Below are positions 1 to 7,163 of a stretch of 64,000 nucleotides of DNA, piece after piece. How positions within the stretch are numbered: the first letter of the stretch is position 1; every line of letters starts with the position of its first letter. Where the stretch lies: contig NZ_CP102268.1 of NCBI RefSeq assembly GCF_025148285.1, forward strand, positions 3,558,501 through 3,622,500, read 5' to 3'. Position numbers and translations under genes: made by a program. A model generated the notes under the pieces. That model did no database searches, was not told where the DNA came from, and saw only the letters and a program-made list of their open reading frames with translations. The DNA is from Marvinbryantia formatexigens DSM 14469 (GTDB lineage: Bacteria; Bacillota; Clostridia; Lachnospirales; Lachnospiraceae).

Positions 1-746
1 TGGTGGGCGTGGCGGAGGCAAAGGCAATCAGCTACGCCAGAAATCTGCCGCTGGTGGGCGTACATCACATCGAAGGGCATATTTCTGCCAATTATATTGA
101 AAACAGGGATCTGGAGCCGCCGTTTCCGTGTCTGGTGGTATCGGGCGGACACACGCATCTTGTGATCGTGGAGGATTATGGAAAATACCGTATCCTCGGA
201 AGAACGCGCGATGACGCCGCCGGGGAGGCGTTTGATAAGGTGGCGCGGGCAATCGGGCTCGGTTATCCGGGCGGACCGAAGATTGATAAGCTGGCGAAGG
301 AGGGGAATGCAGACGCAATTCCGTTCCCGCGGGCACATGTTGCGGACGCTCCCTATGATTTCAGCTTCAGCGGGCTGAAGTCTGCGGTGCTGAATTATCT
401 GAACGGCTGCCGGATGCGGGGAGAGACCGTCTCGCAGGCGGATGTGGCCGCTTCCTTCCAGAAGGCGGTAGTGGAGGTGCTGACGGAGCACGCTATGATG
501 GCGGTAAAAGAATATGGTTTTGACAAGCTGGCGATCGCGGGCGGGGTAGCGTCAAATTCCGCGCTGCGGGAATCCATGCGGCAGGCGTGTGAGCAGAATC
601 ATATCCGGTTCTATTACCCGTCGCCTATTCTGTGCACGGATAATGCGGCGATGATTGGCGCTGCGGCTTACTACGAATATATAAACGGGACGCGCAGCGG
701 TCTCGATCTGAATGCCGTTCCGAATCTGAAGCTTGGAGAACGATAA
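1..746 (+). CDS. tsaD: tRNA N6-threonylcarbamoyladenosine synthase TsaD, 3' part
   Basis: This is the C-terminal part of TsaD, the catalytic subunit that transfers threonylcarbamoyl to A37 of ANN-decoding tRNAs. The gene begins left of the window; the visible part is about 247 residues of a family usually near 340. The metal-binding HHIEGH motif is at residues 21-26 of the visible part, followed by the VSGGHTHL phosphate loop and the [15 protein letters not shown] and AGGVASN segments typical of the family. It belongs to the host chromosome, is more GC-rich than the prophage genes, and is followed after 1 nt by ispD, so the two are probably co-transcribed. Confidence 0.95.
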   Translation, partial: VGVAEAKAISYARNLPLVGVHHIEGHISANYIENRDLEPPFPCLVVSGGHTHLVIVEDYGKYRILGRTRDDAAGEAFDKVARAIGLGYPGGPKIDKLAKEGNADAIPFPRAHVADAPYDFSFSGLKSAVLNYLNGCRMRGETVSQADVAASFQKAVVEVLTEHAMMAVKEYGFDKLAIAGGVASNSALRESMRQACEQNHIRFYYPSPILCTDNAAMIGAAAYYEYINGTRSGLDLNAVPNLKLGER

Positions 747-747
747 C

Positions 748-1482
748 ATGAAAGAAAAAAATGTGGCAGTTGTGCTGTCGGCGGGACAGGGAAAAAGAAT
801 GCACAGCAAAATGGCGAAGCAGTATCTGATGATAGAGGGAATGCCGGTAATCTGGTATTCCCTCCAGGCGTTTGAAGAGTGTCCGTTTATTGATGAGGTG
901 ATACTGGTTGCCGGGGAAGCGGATATGGCATACTGCCGTGAACAGATCGTGGAAAAATACGGCTTCCGGAAGGTGCGCCGGATTGTTGCGGGCGGAAAGG
1001 AAAGGTACCATTCGGTATACAACGGGCTTCTGGCGATACAGGAGGACTGTTCGTATGTATATATCCATGACGGGGCGCGGCCGTTCCTCACGCAGGAGAT
1101 ATTAGAGCGCGCAAGAGAGGCGGTTCTTATACACCAGGCGTGTGTTGTAGGAATGCCGGTGAAGGATACGATTAAAATCTGTGATGAAGCGGGCTTTGGC
1201 ATACAGACGCCCGACCGCTCTGCGCTGTGGCAGGTTCAGACGCCCCAGGTGTTTTCTTATTCTCTGATACGGGGAAGCTATGAGCTTCTGATGGAAGCGC
1301 TCCAAAAAGGAATGGAAGGCACAGTTACAGATGACGCAATGGTCGTTGAGCGTATGACAGACTGTAAGGTGAAGCTGGTGGAGGGTTCCTATTCTAACAT
1401 CAAAATCACCACGCCGGAGGACCTGGCGGTAGCCGGAAGTCTGGTGCTTCTGCTGCGTGCAGAAAAAAATAGAAAAAAATGA
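748..1482 (+). CDS. ispD: 2-C-methyl-D-erythritol 4-phosphate cytidylyltransferase IspD
   Basis: IspD transfers CMP to methylerythritol 4-phosphate in the non-mevalonate isoprenoid pathway. The 244-aa length is normal. The N-terminal CTP-binding stretch LSAGQGKRM followed by AKQY, then HDGARPF and VKDTIK, are family signatures. An ATG 15 nt upstream (733) lies inside tsaD; I chose 748 because GGAG lies 8-9 nt before it and the Rossmann strand starts right after it. It is the last protein-coding host gene before the tRNA and the prophage. Confidence 0.95.
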   Translation: MKEKNVAVVLSAGQGKRMHSKMAKQYLMIEGMPVIWYSLQAFEECPFIDEVILVAGEADMAYCREQIVEKYGFRKVRRIVAGGKERYHSVYNGLLAIQEDCSYVYIHDGARPFLTQEILERAREAVLIHQACVVGMPVKDTIKICDEAGFGIQTPDRSALWQVQTPQVFSYSLIRGSYELLMEALQKGMEGTVTDDAMVVERMTDCKVKLVEGSYSNIKITTPEDLAVAGSLVLLLRAEKNRKK

Positions 1483-1491
1483 AAATTTCTG

Positions 1492-1520
1492 TTGACATAC
1501 AGACGCAACAGTGCTAGAAT
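1492..1520 (+). promoter_or_regulatory. sigma-A promoter of tRNA-Ser
   Basis: TTGACA at 1492-1497, a 17-nt spacer and TAGAAT at 1515-1520. Transcription would start near 1527, about 43 nt before the tRNA. The promoter lies on the host side, so the prophage does not separate the tRNA from it. Confidence 0.85.
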
Positions 1521-1569
1521 TACTTTTGCATTTCGGTAGCTCGTTAGAAATGCGGACAAGAAACTGTAT

Positions 1570-1655
1570 GGAGAGATATCGAAGTGGTCATAACGAGGCG
1601 GTCTTGAAAACCGTTTGTCCGAAAGGGCGCGTGGGTTCGAATCCCACTCTCTCCG
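1570..1655 (+). tRNA. tRNA-Ser(TGA)
   Basis: An 86-nt class II tRNA with a long variable arm. The acceptor stem pairs GGAGAGA (1570-1576) with TCTCTCC (1648-1654), with discriminator G at 1655. The anticodon TGA is at 1605-1607 in loop CTTGAAA, and the T-arm contains GGTTCGAATCC. CCA is not encoded. Phage genes begin directly downstream and a tyrosine integrase is at the far right, so its 3' end is the probable attachment site. Confidence 0.95.
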
Positions 1656-1719
1656 TTGATTGTAAGTCTGGAAAGTGTTGAAAAATAAGCATTTTCGAGG
1701 CTTTTTCTTTTGCGATTTT

Positions 1720-1738
1720 TTGATAACTCTTGATAACT
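1720..1738 (+). repeat. tandem TTGATAACT repeat near the prophage left end
   Basis: TTGATAACT occurs at 1720-1728 and 1730-1738, spaced one helical turn apart, 65 nt after the tRNA, between T-rich runs. Integrase arm-type sites are often short direct repeats in this position; this is inference from placement. The rest of 1656-1890 is AT-rich and I see no gene in it. Confidence 0.4.
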
Positions 1739-1890
1739 ATTTTTTTTTTTTCGAAAGGGGGAAGCTCGCGGGTGTGATTATAAAAATAATACGATAGTAT
1801 TTATAGGTAAATTTTCTTAAAAACATAACTTTCATTTCTGCATTTTCGCAACTATTTTCATTTATTTTGTCTAATATCGAGGTGTTATTG

Positions 1891-2208
1891 ATGATGTCCG
1901 GTAAAAATTTCATTTGTCCAAATTGCGGGCATACTCTGCATTATTACGACCAGGTTCGGAGAGTGGTACGAACAAAAGGTCGACAGACTCGGCATGTAAC
2001 CCTTCGACGATTTAAGTGTCCAGTCTGCAAAAAGATTCACAGAGAAATACCAGATTATATTTATCCATATAAACAATACGAAGCCGAAATTATTAACGGA
2101 GTACGAGATGGGTTCATTACCTGCGAGACTTTAGGTTACGAAGACTATCCCTGCGAAATGACTATGCTCCGCTGGAAATCATCGCGCGATTTACAGAGGC
2201 TCTTATGA
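1891..2208 (+). CDS. DUF6431-like zinc-finger phage protein
   Basis: A 105-aa protein with two CPxC pairs (FICPNCGH near residue 9 and FKCPVCKK near 43), which should form one zinc ribbon, and the tail phrase IPDYIYPYKQYEAEIINGV that I associate with DUF6431 proteins of Clostridia phages. Function is unknown; DNA or RNA binding is plausible from the ribbon. ATG 1891 is preferred over the upstream TTG at 1867 because GAGGTG lies 8 nt before it. It is the first gene of the prophage. Confidence 0.7.
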   Translation: MMSGKNFICPNCGHTLHYYDQVRRVVRTKGRQTRHVTLRRFKCPVCKKIHREIPDYIYPYKQYEAEIINGVRDGFITCETLGYEDYPCEMTMLRWKSSRDLQRLL

Positions 2209-2227
2209 GAAAGGAGCGATGATATTT

Positions 2228-2431
2228 ATGAAGAAACTGTTATTAAGAATTCGGCACAAACGAAAGCTTAAGCAACTACGACGGTCATTCGACTATACGA
2301 TTGGTAAAATGAATGAACATACGCATGATATCGATCCGACAGAATGGGCGCGGTGGGCGAAGTTGGGAAGGGCTTATTTGGTTATGATGGACGAGGAAGT
2401 GACAAAATACGCTCAAAAGATGAGGGACTAA
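2228..2431 (+). CDS. small basic phage protein, unknown
   Basis: A 67-aa protein with a very basic N-terminus (KKLLLRIRHKRKLKQLRR) and an amphipathic remainder. I do not recognise it. ATG 2228 is chosen; ATG 2219 has the AAGGAG only 2 nt away. Its stop codon overlaps a strong terminator, so it closes a transcription unit. Confidence 0.6.
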   Translation: MKKLLLRIRHKRKLKQLRRSFDYTIGKMNEHTHDIDPTEWARWAKLGRAYLVMMDEEVTKYAQKMRD

Positions 2432-2453
2432 AACAGAGTCCCTTCTTTTTTTT
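2423..2453 (+). terminator. rho-independent terminator
   Basis: AGGGACT (2423-2429) pairs with AGTCCCT (2437-2443) across a 7-nt loop and is followed by a run of eight or more T. It begins inside the stop codon of the preceding gene. Confidence 0.85.
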
Positions 2454-2575
2454 CTATCAGCAAATCTATTTTTCCACAATTTTCCACCGAGGTTGTTTTT
2501 ACGAATACCTATTTTTAATCTAGAATAAAAATACGACAGCGCTGTTAGTATAAAACACTGACAAGGAGATAAAAA

Positions 2576-2995
2576 ATGGGAACAACCTTATGCCCGGAGT
2601 TATCCAGGAGGAATCCGTACTGGATTGAAAAACACCGGTATTACGAATTAAAACATTTTTGCCTGCAGTATCCTGGCTGGAGAAGAGCATACGCTGCTAT
2701 TGACAGTCTGACGGGAAGTAATTTTAGTCCTGGCAAAGTGAGGCAGAATCCTTCGGAACTCGACCCGACAGCAGACTGCGCAGAAGCACGGCTGTTTTAT
2801 TCGGACCGTATGGAGATGGTGGAGCAGACCGCTATGAAAACCGACCCGGATTTGGTGAGTTACATCATAAAAGGGGTTACCGAGGGGCGGTCATACAATA
2901 ACCTGCAGACACGATTTGGGATTCCTTGTTGCAAAGATACATACTACGACAGGTACAGGCGTTTTTTCTGGTTATTAAATAAGGAGCGGAAATGA
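2576..2995 (+). CDS. phage protein, possible ArpU/RinA-type regulator
   Basis: A 139-aa soluble protein with RBS AAGGAG. The C-terminal half (after DPDLVSYIIKGVTEG) has the helix pattern seen in small sigma-like phage regulators of the ArpU/RinA group: a short helix, the YNNLQ helix, then a final YYDRYRRFFWLL helix. The resemblance is weak and the protein could equally be an uncharacterised structural or early protein. The next gene starts 1 nt after its stop. Confidence 0.5.
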   Translation: MGTTLCPELSRRNPYWIEKHRYYELKHFCLQYPGWRRAYAAIDSLTGSNFSPGKVRQNPSELDPTADCAEARLFYSDRMEMVEQTAMKTDPDLVSYIIKGVTEGRSYNNLQTRFGIPCCKDTYYDRYRRFFWLLNKERK

Positions 2996-2996
2996 T

Positions 2997-3206
2997 ATGA
3001 AGATTATAGATAAAGCCGTGAAAAAAGTATACCGGTTTAATTGCCCGAACTGTCAAAGCCGCCTCGAAGGTGAAAGTTGGGAATTTATTGATATCGGCGG
3101 TAAGGTGAACAAATTCTTTTGTCCAGTATGCAGACGGGAGCGTTACATTACGTGGTCTGATTTGCGGAAAAAGATTATTTACGAAGGGCAGGATACGCCG
3201 AAATAA
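2997..3206 (+). CDS. small zinc-ribbon protein
   Basis: A 69-aa protein with CPNC at residues 16-19 and CPVC near 41-44, a classic single zinc ribbon, followed by a short basic helix. AAGGAG lies 10-15 nt before ATG 2997. No specific function can be named. The first conserved intergenic motif (3196-3221) begins inside its last codons. Confidence 0.65.
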   Translation: MKIIDKAVKKVYRFNCPNCQSRLEGESWEFIDIGGKVNKFFCPVCRRERYITWSDLRKKIIYEGQDTPK

Positions 3207-3221
3207 CACCGCATATTATGA
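3196..3221 (+). promoter_or_regulatory. conserved phage motif, copy 1
   Basis: CGC at 3196, ACA at 3206 and ATGA at 3218, with spacers of 7 and 9 nt. AAGGAGGTG follows at once and the start codon is at 3237. It is one of 12 copies with invariant spacing, probably a phage-specific promoter. Confidence 0.6.
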
Positions 3222-3236
3222 AAGGAGGTGTCACTC

Positions 3237-3443
3237 ATGGATTATGAGAAATTACTGAGCGATATCGGGAATACGTCTAAGGAGACAATGAAAAAAGTGA
3301 TTTTTGAACTGGACCAGAGACATGCCCGTCAAATTAAAGAAATGGGCATGGACGAGGAAACGACGAAAGAAATCGTACTTATGTTGAAGGACCGGACGTT
3401 TTTCGAGATGCTGATCATTAACGCGTTTATGAGCGAACACTAA
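3237..3443 (+). CDS. small phage protein, unknown
   Basis: A 68-aa, helical, charged protein (MDYEKLLSDIGNTSKETMKK...). ATG 3237 has AAAGGAGGTG 6-7 nt upstream, which rules out the in-frame GTG at 3228 that lies inside the RBS. Not recognised. It is preceded by motif copy 1 and followed by a hairpin shared with the minus-strand gene at 3489-3665. Confidence 0.6.
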   Translation: MDYEKLLSDIGNTSKETMKKVIFELDQRHARQIKEMGMDEETTKEIVLMLKDRTFFEMLIINAFMSEH

Positions 3444-3480
3444 AAAAATGGAGGGCAACCGGTTGACGGAAGCCCTCTTA
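3442..3480 (-). terminator. terminator between convergent genes
   Basis: GAGGGC (3451-3456) pairs with GCCCTC (3472-3477). On the minus strand the hairpin is followed by a T run (the A run at 3442-3448), so it best terminates the minus-strand gene; it may also slow transcripts arriving on the + strand. Confidence 0.7.
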
Positions 3481-3488
3481 TGTTTATC

Positions 3489-3665
3489 CTAGCTATTGAT
3501 GACCGCGCCGATTATATCCGCCATTTTTGCGTGGCATGCTTTTCGGTCGTTGATAGCATCTGCAAGCGAATAATCGCCGTAGACGTCTTGTACTTGTTCC
3601 GGTGTCCAGATGTCACCGAATTCCTGCATTGTTTCGATAAAAGTGTTGATTTCTAAATTACTCAT
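3489..3665 (-). CDS. small minus-strand cargo gene, unknown
   Basis: A 58-aa protein beginning MSNLEINTFIETMQEF and ending ADIIGAVINS. It is acidic and helical with no membrane segment or known motif that I recognise. AGGGAGG lies just before the ATG at 3665. It has its own near-consensus sigma-A promoter at 3700-3728 and its own terminator, in a region where every neighbour is on the + strand. This isolated, host-promoted arrangement is typical of cargo genes (morons) expressed from prophages. Function unknown. Confidence 0.7.
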   Translation of the reverse strand: MSNLEINTFIETMQEFGDIWTPEQVQDVYGDYSLADAINDRKACHAKMADIIGAVINS

Positions 3666-3699
3666 GGCAAATCCCTCCCTGTTTTATGTGGTGGGTTTA

Positions 3700-3728
3700 A
3701 TTATATCAGCAGACGTATTGAGATACAA
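3700..3728 (-). promoter_or_regulatory. sigma-A promoter of the minus-strand gene
   Basis: Read on the minus strand: TTGTAT (3728-3723), a 17-nt spacer, TATAAT (3705-3700). The -10 is a perfect consensus. Transcription would start near 3693, about 28 nt before the start codon at 3665. Confidence 0.8.
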
Positions 3729-3784
3729 TCCGGAATAATTTACAAAACAAATGTTCGACCGCTTTTTTATCCTAGATTAAAAAT

Positions 3785-3810
3785 CGCTAAAATAACATGC
3801 CTTTTTATGA
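3785..3810 (+). promoter_or_regulatory. conserved phage motif, copy 2
   Basis: CGC at 3785, ACA at 3795, ATGA at 3807, preceded at 3772-3784 by the CTAGATTAAAAAT box also seen at two other places. The next start codon is at 3840. Confidence 0.6.
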
Positions 3811-3839
3811 GAACTATTATTGCGAAAGGAGAGGTTGTT

Positions 3840-4151
3840 ATGTGTGACGATACGCATGAGCTGACTTGTAGAATTTATCGGTTGGAGGACAAGCTGCTAC
3901 GGAGCAGAAATTATGCCGACCAGATGGAACTGCAGTCGATTTTAAGAAAATTGCGTTTGGAATTATCAAAAAAAAAAACAGGCGAAATAGTTACGCGGAA
4001 AGGGTCTGATAAAGGCTCTTTCTTTTTTTTTGTTCGTCAAATATACATATTCTGTTATGAAAAAAAAAACATTTTTGCAGGAGGAAAAATATATGGACAA
4101 GAAATTAAATCTGGAAGATTACCGCAAAGAGTTGGGAAAGCGACAGCTTAA
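3840..4151 (+). CDS. small phage protein with an A11 tract, possible frameshift
   Basis: The first 45 or so residues (MCDDTHELTCRIYRLEDKLLRSR...) look like a compact helical protein with RBS AAAGGAG before ATG 3840. The reading frame then crosses an 11-A run (3968-3978), continues through a strong terminator (3999-4031) and overlaps the next gene to 4151, with an unlikely FFFF-containing tail. If one A is missing or slipped over, the frame ends at TAG 3988-3990, just before the terminator. I think the real product ends there, at about 50 aa. Confidence 0.5.
   Translation: MCDDTHELTCRIYRLEDKLLRSRNYADQMELQSILRKLRLELSKKKTGEIVTRKGSDKGSFFFFVRQIYIFCYEKKNIFAGGKIYGQEIKSGRLPQRVGKATA
3999..4031 (+). 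terminator. rho-independent terminator
   Basis: AAAGGGTC (3999-4006) pairs with GGCTCTTT (4014-4021) with two G-T pairs, followed by nine T. Motif copy 3 starts 4 nt later, giving a back-to-back terminator and start site. Confidence 0.85.
4035..4060 (+). promoter_or_regulatory. conserved phage motif, copy 3
   Basis: CGT at 4035 (CGC in most copies), ACA at 4045, ATGA at 4057. It sits directly after a terminator; the next start codon is at 4093. Confidence 0.6.
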
Positions 4152-4455
4152 GGAAAAAATCTATTCAGCGGTCGAGAGTGGCAAGAACTGGGCGGTGCAG
4201 AACAAAGAGGAAGCAATTACTCTGGCTGCGGGAGTATGCGGATGCGCAACGGCTATAATAAAGACTGTTGGCAAACGTGTTAATTCGCAGAAAGAGAAAG
4301 AACTGAAAGATTTGTACTGCTACGACCGGTCACTGGGGCATTACTGGAGACTGCGGAGGGAATTGACCAACCGGGAGTGGGTCGAAATCGACCAGCGGAA
4401 ACAGAATGGAGAACGTCTTGCTGATATTTTAGCCAGTATGAAAGTGTTGAAATGA
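4093..4455 (+). CDS. phage protein with one hydrophobic segment, unknown
   Basis: A 120-aa protein with RBS GGAGG before ATG 4093 (an upstream in-frame ATG at 4030 lies in the terminator and motif). A basic N-terminal helix is followed by a short alanine/glycine-rich hydrophobic stretch (ITLAAGVCGCATAII, about 37-51) and a C-terminal helix ending WVEIDQRKQNGERLADILASM. Possibly membrane-associated. Not recognised. A terminator follows directly. Confidence 0.6.
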   Translation: MDKKLNLEDYRKELGKRQLKEKIYSAVESGKNWAVQNKEEAITLAAGVCGCATAIIKTVGKRVNSQKEKELKDLYCYDRSLGHYWRLRRELTNREWVEIDQRKQNGERLADILASMKVLK

Positions 4456-4479
4456 GAGGGCTTCGGCTCTTCTCTTTTT
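4456..4479 (+). terminator. rho-independent terminator
   Basis: A GGGC-TTCG-GCTC type hairpin with a T5 tail ends at 4479. Motif copy 4 begins at the next base. Confidence 0.7.
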
Positions 4480-4505
4480 CGCGATTTATACAAGCTCTTT
4501 AATGG
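4480..4505 (+). promoter_or_regulatory. conserved phage motif, copy 4
   Basis: CGC at 4480, ACA at 4490, ATGG at 4502 (ATGA in most copies). AAAGGAGG follows and GTG 4522 is the next start. Confidence 0.55.
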
Positions 4506-4521
4506 AAAGGAGGTGTGACTC

Positions 4522-4641
4522 GTGTCCAAAATACTTAAAACGTTTTTGAAATGGCTGTTTACAGCAGTTGTTATCGGGATTTTTGTATGGACGGTACGCA
4601 GTTTGTACCAATTTATCCGAAAACGGGTAAGAGGTTCTTAA
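4522..4641 (+). CDS. 39-aa single-helix membrane peptide
   Basis: GTG start with GGAAAGGAGG 8 nt upstream. The peptide has a basic N-terminus, one hydrophobic helix (WLFTAVVIGIFVWTV) and a basic tail (RKRVRG). Topology and size resemble small phage membrane effectors, but no function can be assigned. An AAGAGG/CCTCTT hairpin overlaps its stop. Confidence 0.6.
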   Translation: MSKILKTFLKWLFTAVVIGIFVWTVRSLYQFIRKRVRGS

Positions 4642-4721
4642 CAGAGCCTCTTGCTGTTCCGTATCCAGGTGATTAAAACGGGGGTTAAATTTATATCGTG
4701 AAATATTTAAGGAGGATAAGT

Positions 4722-4964
4722 ATGATGAATTCATCGGTGTTTTTGGTTTTTTTAATGTTTTTAGTCGGGGTTTTTACAGGCATTCTTGTTACGATGTTGA
4801 TAATCGAATGTTCAGCAGAGAAAGGCACATTTACGATTAACCGTCCGGACGAAGAAGAGGAAGTTTGTACGATAAAGGTGAGTATAGCGAATACGCCGGA
4901 ACTGCTGGTCACGCGATACATCATACTGACCCGCGAACTGGATTCAAAAACGTCGCAGAAATAA
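4722..4964 (+). CDS. small membrane-anchored protein
   Basis: An 80-aa protein with RBS AAGGAGG before ATG 4722. The N-terminal hydrophobic helix (VFLVFLMFLVGVFTGILVTMLII) works as a signal anchor; the remainder is an acidic soluble tail with EEEEVC. Not recognised. Motif copy 5 starts inside its last codons. Confidence 0.6.
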   Translation: MMNSSVFLVFLMFLVGVFTGILVTMLIIECSAEKGTFTINRPDEEEEVCTIKVSIANTPELLVTRYIILTRELDSKTSQK

Positions 4965-4979
4965 CACTTTATGTTATGA
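4954..4979 (+). promoter_or_regulatory. conserved phage motif, copy 5
   Basis: CGC at 4954, ACA at 4964, ATGA at 4976; the next start codon (GTG) is at 5010. Confidence 0.6.
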
Positions 4980-5009
4980 AAAAACAAGTTTAAAGGGAGG
5001 ATTTTAGAA

Positions 5010-5411
5010 GTGGAGACAAAAAGTATTAAAGAAATGCTGGTGGCGGAATGGGTTGAAGAAACCGAAAAATTAAAGTGCATAGGAATGAGCACTGAGAAAG
5101 AAAAATACAAATTGCAGGCAGAGCGAGTTGCTCATCTGGAAAAGCAACTGGTGGATCTTGAGAAAACAGAGCTTGACGTGGAAGAACGGGCGGCTGGTCG
5201 CGACATTGAGGAGCAGTCGAAAATTCGACAAGCGGAAAGCGAAGAGAAAACTCAGAAAACCAGAAACAAGATCGAGGTGGCAAAAATAACGGTGCCTGTG
5301 GTGGCGGCTTTTACGATGGGGCTGATTTCTATGGTTTGGGAAAAAACCGATACCTTAACGTCGACAGCGGGTAAAAATTGTCTGAGAGAACTTATTAGAT
5401 TCAAACCGTAA
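5010..5411 (+). CDS. coiled-coil membrane protein
   Basis: A 133-aa protein with GTG start and RBS GGGAGG. Residues about 20-90 form a long charged coiled coil; a hydrophobic segment (VPVVAAFTMGLISMVW) follows near 95-110, and the C-terminus ends TSTAGKNCLRELIRFKP. Probably anchored to the membrane by its C-terminal part. Function unknown. The gene is followed by a terminator and has its own motif upstream, so it looks like a one-gene transcription unit. Confidence 0.6.
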   Translation: METKSIKEMLVAEWVEETEKLKCIGMSTEKEKYKLQAERVAHLEKQLVDLEKTELDVEERAAGRDIEEQSKIRQAESEEKTQKTRNKIEVAKITVPVVAAFTMGLISMVWEKTDTLTSTAGKNCLRELIRFKP

Positions 5412-5419
5412 TGTTGTTT

Positions 5420-5453
5420 AGAAGAGAGGGGCTGAAACGGCTCTTCTCTTTTT
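5420..5453 (+). terminator. rho-independent terminator
   Basis: AGAAGAG (5420-5426) pairs with CTCTTCT (5441-5447) and a T run follows. It lies between the coiled-coil gene and the TTG-started gene at 5474. Confidence 0.75.
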
Positions 5454-5473
5454 CTTCGTCGGAGGACCAGATT

Positions 5474-5833
5474 TTGCGATATCATTATGAAAAACCTAAA
5501 ATATATCTGCCGATGTACGGACGAACTTACCGATGCGACCATCCTGTCTATGACGAATGTACTCTGTTCGAAAACGGGAAACGTGGCCTGGCGGTAATCC
5601 AGCAGCGTTACGATAAGGATACGAAAATTACCTGGTGGGGAGAAATAGACCCGTGGCTTGCGAACGATTTATATTTGCATCCGAAATTTACAGAGTATTT
5701 CGAAAAACGCTCCGGCGAGTGTATGCACGGGTTTTATCCAACTGTAACAGTAAGGCAGATAATGTGGGCGTTAAAAATGAAACCTGTTAAACGAGAACGT
5801 TGGGAGACTTGCTTCGACAGAAAAGATATATGA
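5474..5833 (+). CDS. conserved phage protein, unknown
   Basis: A 119-aa soluble protein starting at TTG 5474, placed by GGAGGA 7 nt upstream; an ATG at 5411 in the same frame lies before the terminator and is rejected. The segments MYGRTYRCDHPVYDECTLF and WWGEIDPWLANDLYLHP are rich in aromatic residues and cysteines. I have the impression of a widespread phage or plasmid protein of gut Clostridia but can give no function. Confidence 0.6.
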   Translation: MRYHYEKPKIYLPMYGRTYRCDHPVYDECTLFENGKRGLAVIQQRYDKDTKITWWGEIDPWLANDLYLHPKFTEYFEKRSGECMHGFYPTVTVRQIMWALKMKPVKRERWETCFDRKDI

Positions 5834-5848
5834 AGAGGGAGGATATAA

Positions 5849-6067
5849 ATGAACGATATGAAGATTACCATACCGATGCCACTTGCGAACAGGATTCTTA
5901 CTGGGCTTGCAAAAAAAATGATATTTAGTAAAACGGGTATCAAAACTGATATGCATTTAAAGGAACTTTGCGTCAGCACGAGTGAGGAAAAAATCAACCT
6001 TCACGTCAATGCGGACATCTCGGTCGGTGCAAAAGACCTTGAAAAAGTGATAAAAATACTTAAATAA
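5849..6067 (+). CDS. small phage protein, unknown
   Basis: A 72-aa protein with RBS GGGAGGA before ATG 5849 and a mixed alpha/beta composition ending in ADISVGAKDLEKVIKILK. No hydrophobic segment. Not recognised. It follows the preceding gene after 15 nt, probably in one transcript. Confidence 0.55.
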   Translation: MNDMKITIPMPLANRILTGLAKKMIFSKTGIKTDMHLKELCVSTSEEKINLHVNADISVGAKDLEKVIKILK

Positions 6068-6076
6068 AACAAAGCA

Positions 6077-6102
6077 CGCGATTTTTACATGCTCCTTTAT
6101 GA
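6077..6102 (+). promoter_or_regulatory. conserved phage motif, copy 6
   Basis: CGC at 6077, ACA at 6087, ATGA at 6099; the next start codon is at 6125. Confidence 0.6.
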
Positions 6103-6124
6103 ATGAATAGAAAGGAGTGATATT

Positions 6125-6295
6125 ATGCTTACATTATTATCGATAGCCATTGCGCTGATATTGGTGGTTGCCGTGACGTTTATTATAGGTAGTTTGGGCG
6201 GCGTGGCGATACTGATTGTATTTGGCGATTTGATTGTGGCCGTCATAGTAATCGTGTTTATCATAAGATTACTTACAAAAAAGAAACAAAAGTAA
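6125..6295 (+). CDS. 56-aa hydrophobic membrane protein
   Basis: RBS AAAGGAG before ATG 6125. Almost the whole protein is hydrophobic: two helices separated by GSLGG near residue 22, then a basic tail LLTKKKQK. Such a two-helix hairpin is compatible with a holin-like or other membrane effector, but the early-gene location argues against lysis. Unknown. Confidence 0.6.
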   Translation: MLTLLSIAIALILVVAVTFIIGSLGGVAILIVFGDLIVAVIVIVFIIRLLTKKKQK

Positions 6296-6321
6296 AGGGA
6301 CCAGTTTGGTCTCTTTTTTTT
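6295..6321 (+). terminator. rho-independent terminator
   Basis: GGGACCA (6297-6303) pairs with TGGTCTC (6307-6313), followed by a T run. The next gene starts at 6336. Confidence 0.8.
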
Positions 6322-6335
6322 GAGGAGGCGAGCGA

Positions 6336-7112
6336 ATGAATAGGCATTTCTGGTATAAGAAAGGACCTGCTATATTAACATTTCTTGGCTGCGTAGGAAC
6401 ACTGACAACATCAGTAATGACTGCTGTTGCAACGGCGAAGGCTATAAAAATGAGAGGGGAGATGCGCCGTGAGGATGAGCGAAAACTGACCGGACGGGAT
6501 GTGGTACGGATAGCAGGAGTTTATCTGCCGGCTGTTTCCATTGGGGCAGCGACGGTATCCTGCATCGTGGGTGCAAATATATTAAATCGTCGCAGCCAGG
6601 CAGCATTGGCGAGCGCGTACGCTCTGGTAGACCAGTCTTTTAGACAGTACCGAGAAAAACTAAAAGAGCTGTGCGGGGACGACGAGTTACATAATAGAAT
6701 TATGGAAGAAATTGCGATTGAAAACGCGGACGAGAGCGTGGTTCTATATGCGAACGGGCTGTGCTCCCAGTATTGCCTGACAACCGGCGACTATTGCGGG
6801 ACTCCCAGATTATTCTACGACGCGTATGGGGACCGGTATTTTGAAGCGACAAGCGAGCATGTTATTTCTGCGGAGTACCACCTTAACCGGAATTATGCCC
6901 TGCGTGGCAATGCGATGCTGAATGAATTTTATGAGTTTCTTGGTTTAAACAGGACAGAATACGGCGACCAGGTTGGCTGGTGTATAGACGATTATAGCGA
7001 GATATTCTGGATTGACTTTGACCACCGTGAGACAACGCTGAAAGATGGCAGGAAATGCGTTATTATCGAGGCTGTAATAGACCCTTCGACAGACTGGCAG
7101 GAAATATTGTAG
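6336..7112 (+). CDS. DUF6353-like membrane protein, paralog 1
   Basis: A 258-aa protein with RBS GAGGAGGCG before ATG 6336. Two hydrophobic helices near residues 8-32 and 63-86 flank a charged loop, followed by a soluble domain. The second helix carries the phrase GANILNRRSQAALASAYALVDQ; the C-terminal domain has DAYGDRYFEATSEHV, AEYHLNRN and LNEFYEFLGLNRTEYGDQVGW. The same order and phrases recur in the genes at 7391 and 9448, so these are paralogs. The family is known only as a domain of unknown function (my recognition). It is the first gene after a terminator. Confidence 0.7.
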   Translation: MNRHFWYKKGPAILTFLGCVGTLTTSVMTAVATAKAIKMRGEMRREDERKLTGRDVVRIAGVYLPAVSIGAATVSCIVGANILNRRSQAALASAYALVDQSFRQYREKLKELCGDDELHNRIMEEIAIENADESVVLYANGLCSQYCLTTGDYCGTPRLFYDAYGDRYFEATSEHVISAEYHLNRNYALRGNAMLNEFYEFLGLNRTEYGDQVGWCIDDYSEIFWIDFDHRETTLKDGRKCVIIEAVIDPSTDWQEIL

Positions 7113-7121
7113 TCACCATTT

Positions 7122-7147
7122 CGCAAAAAAAACATGCTATTTGATGA
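7122..7147 (+). promoter_or_regulatory. conserved phage motif, copy 7
   Basis: CGC at 7122, ACA at 7132, ATGA at 7144; AAAGGAGG follows and the next start is at 7164. Confidence 0.6.
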
Positions 7148-7163
7148 GAAAGGAGGCGACCAT

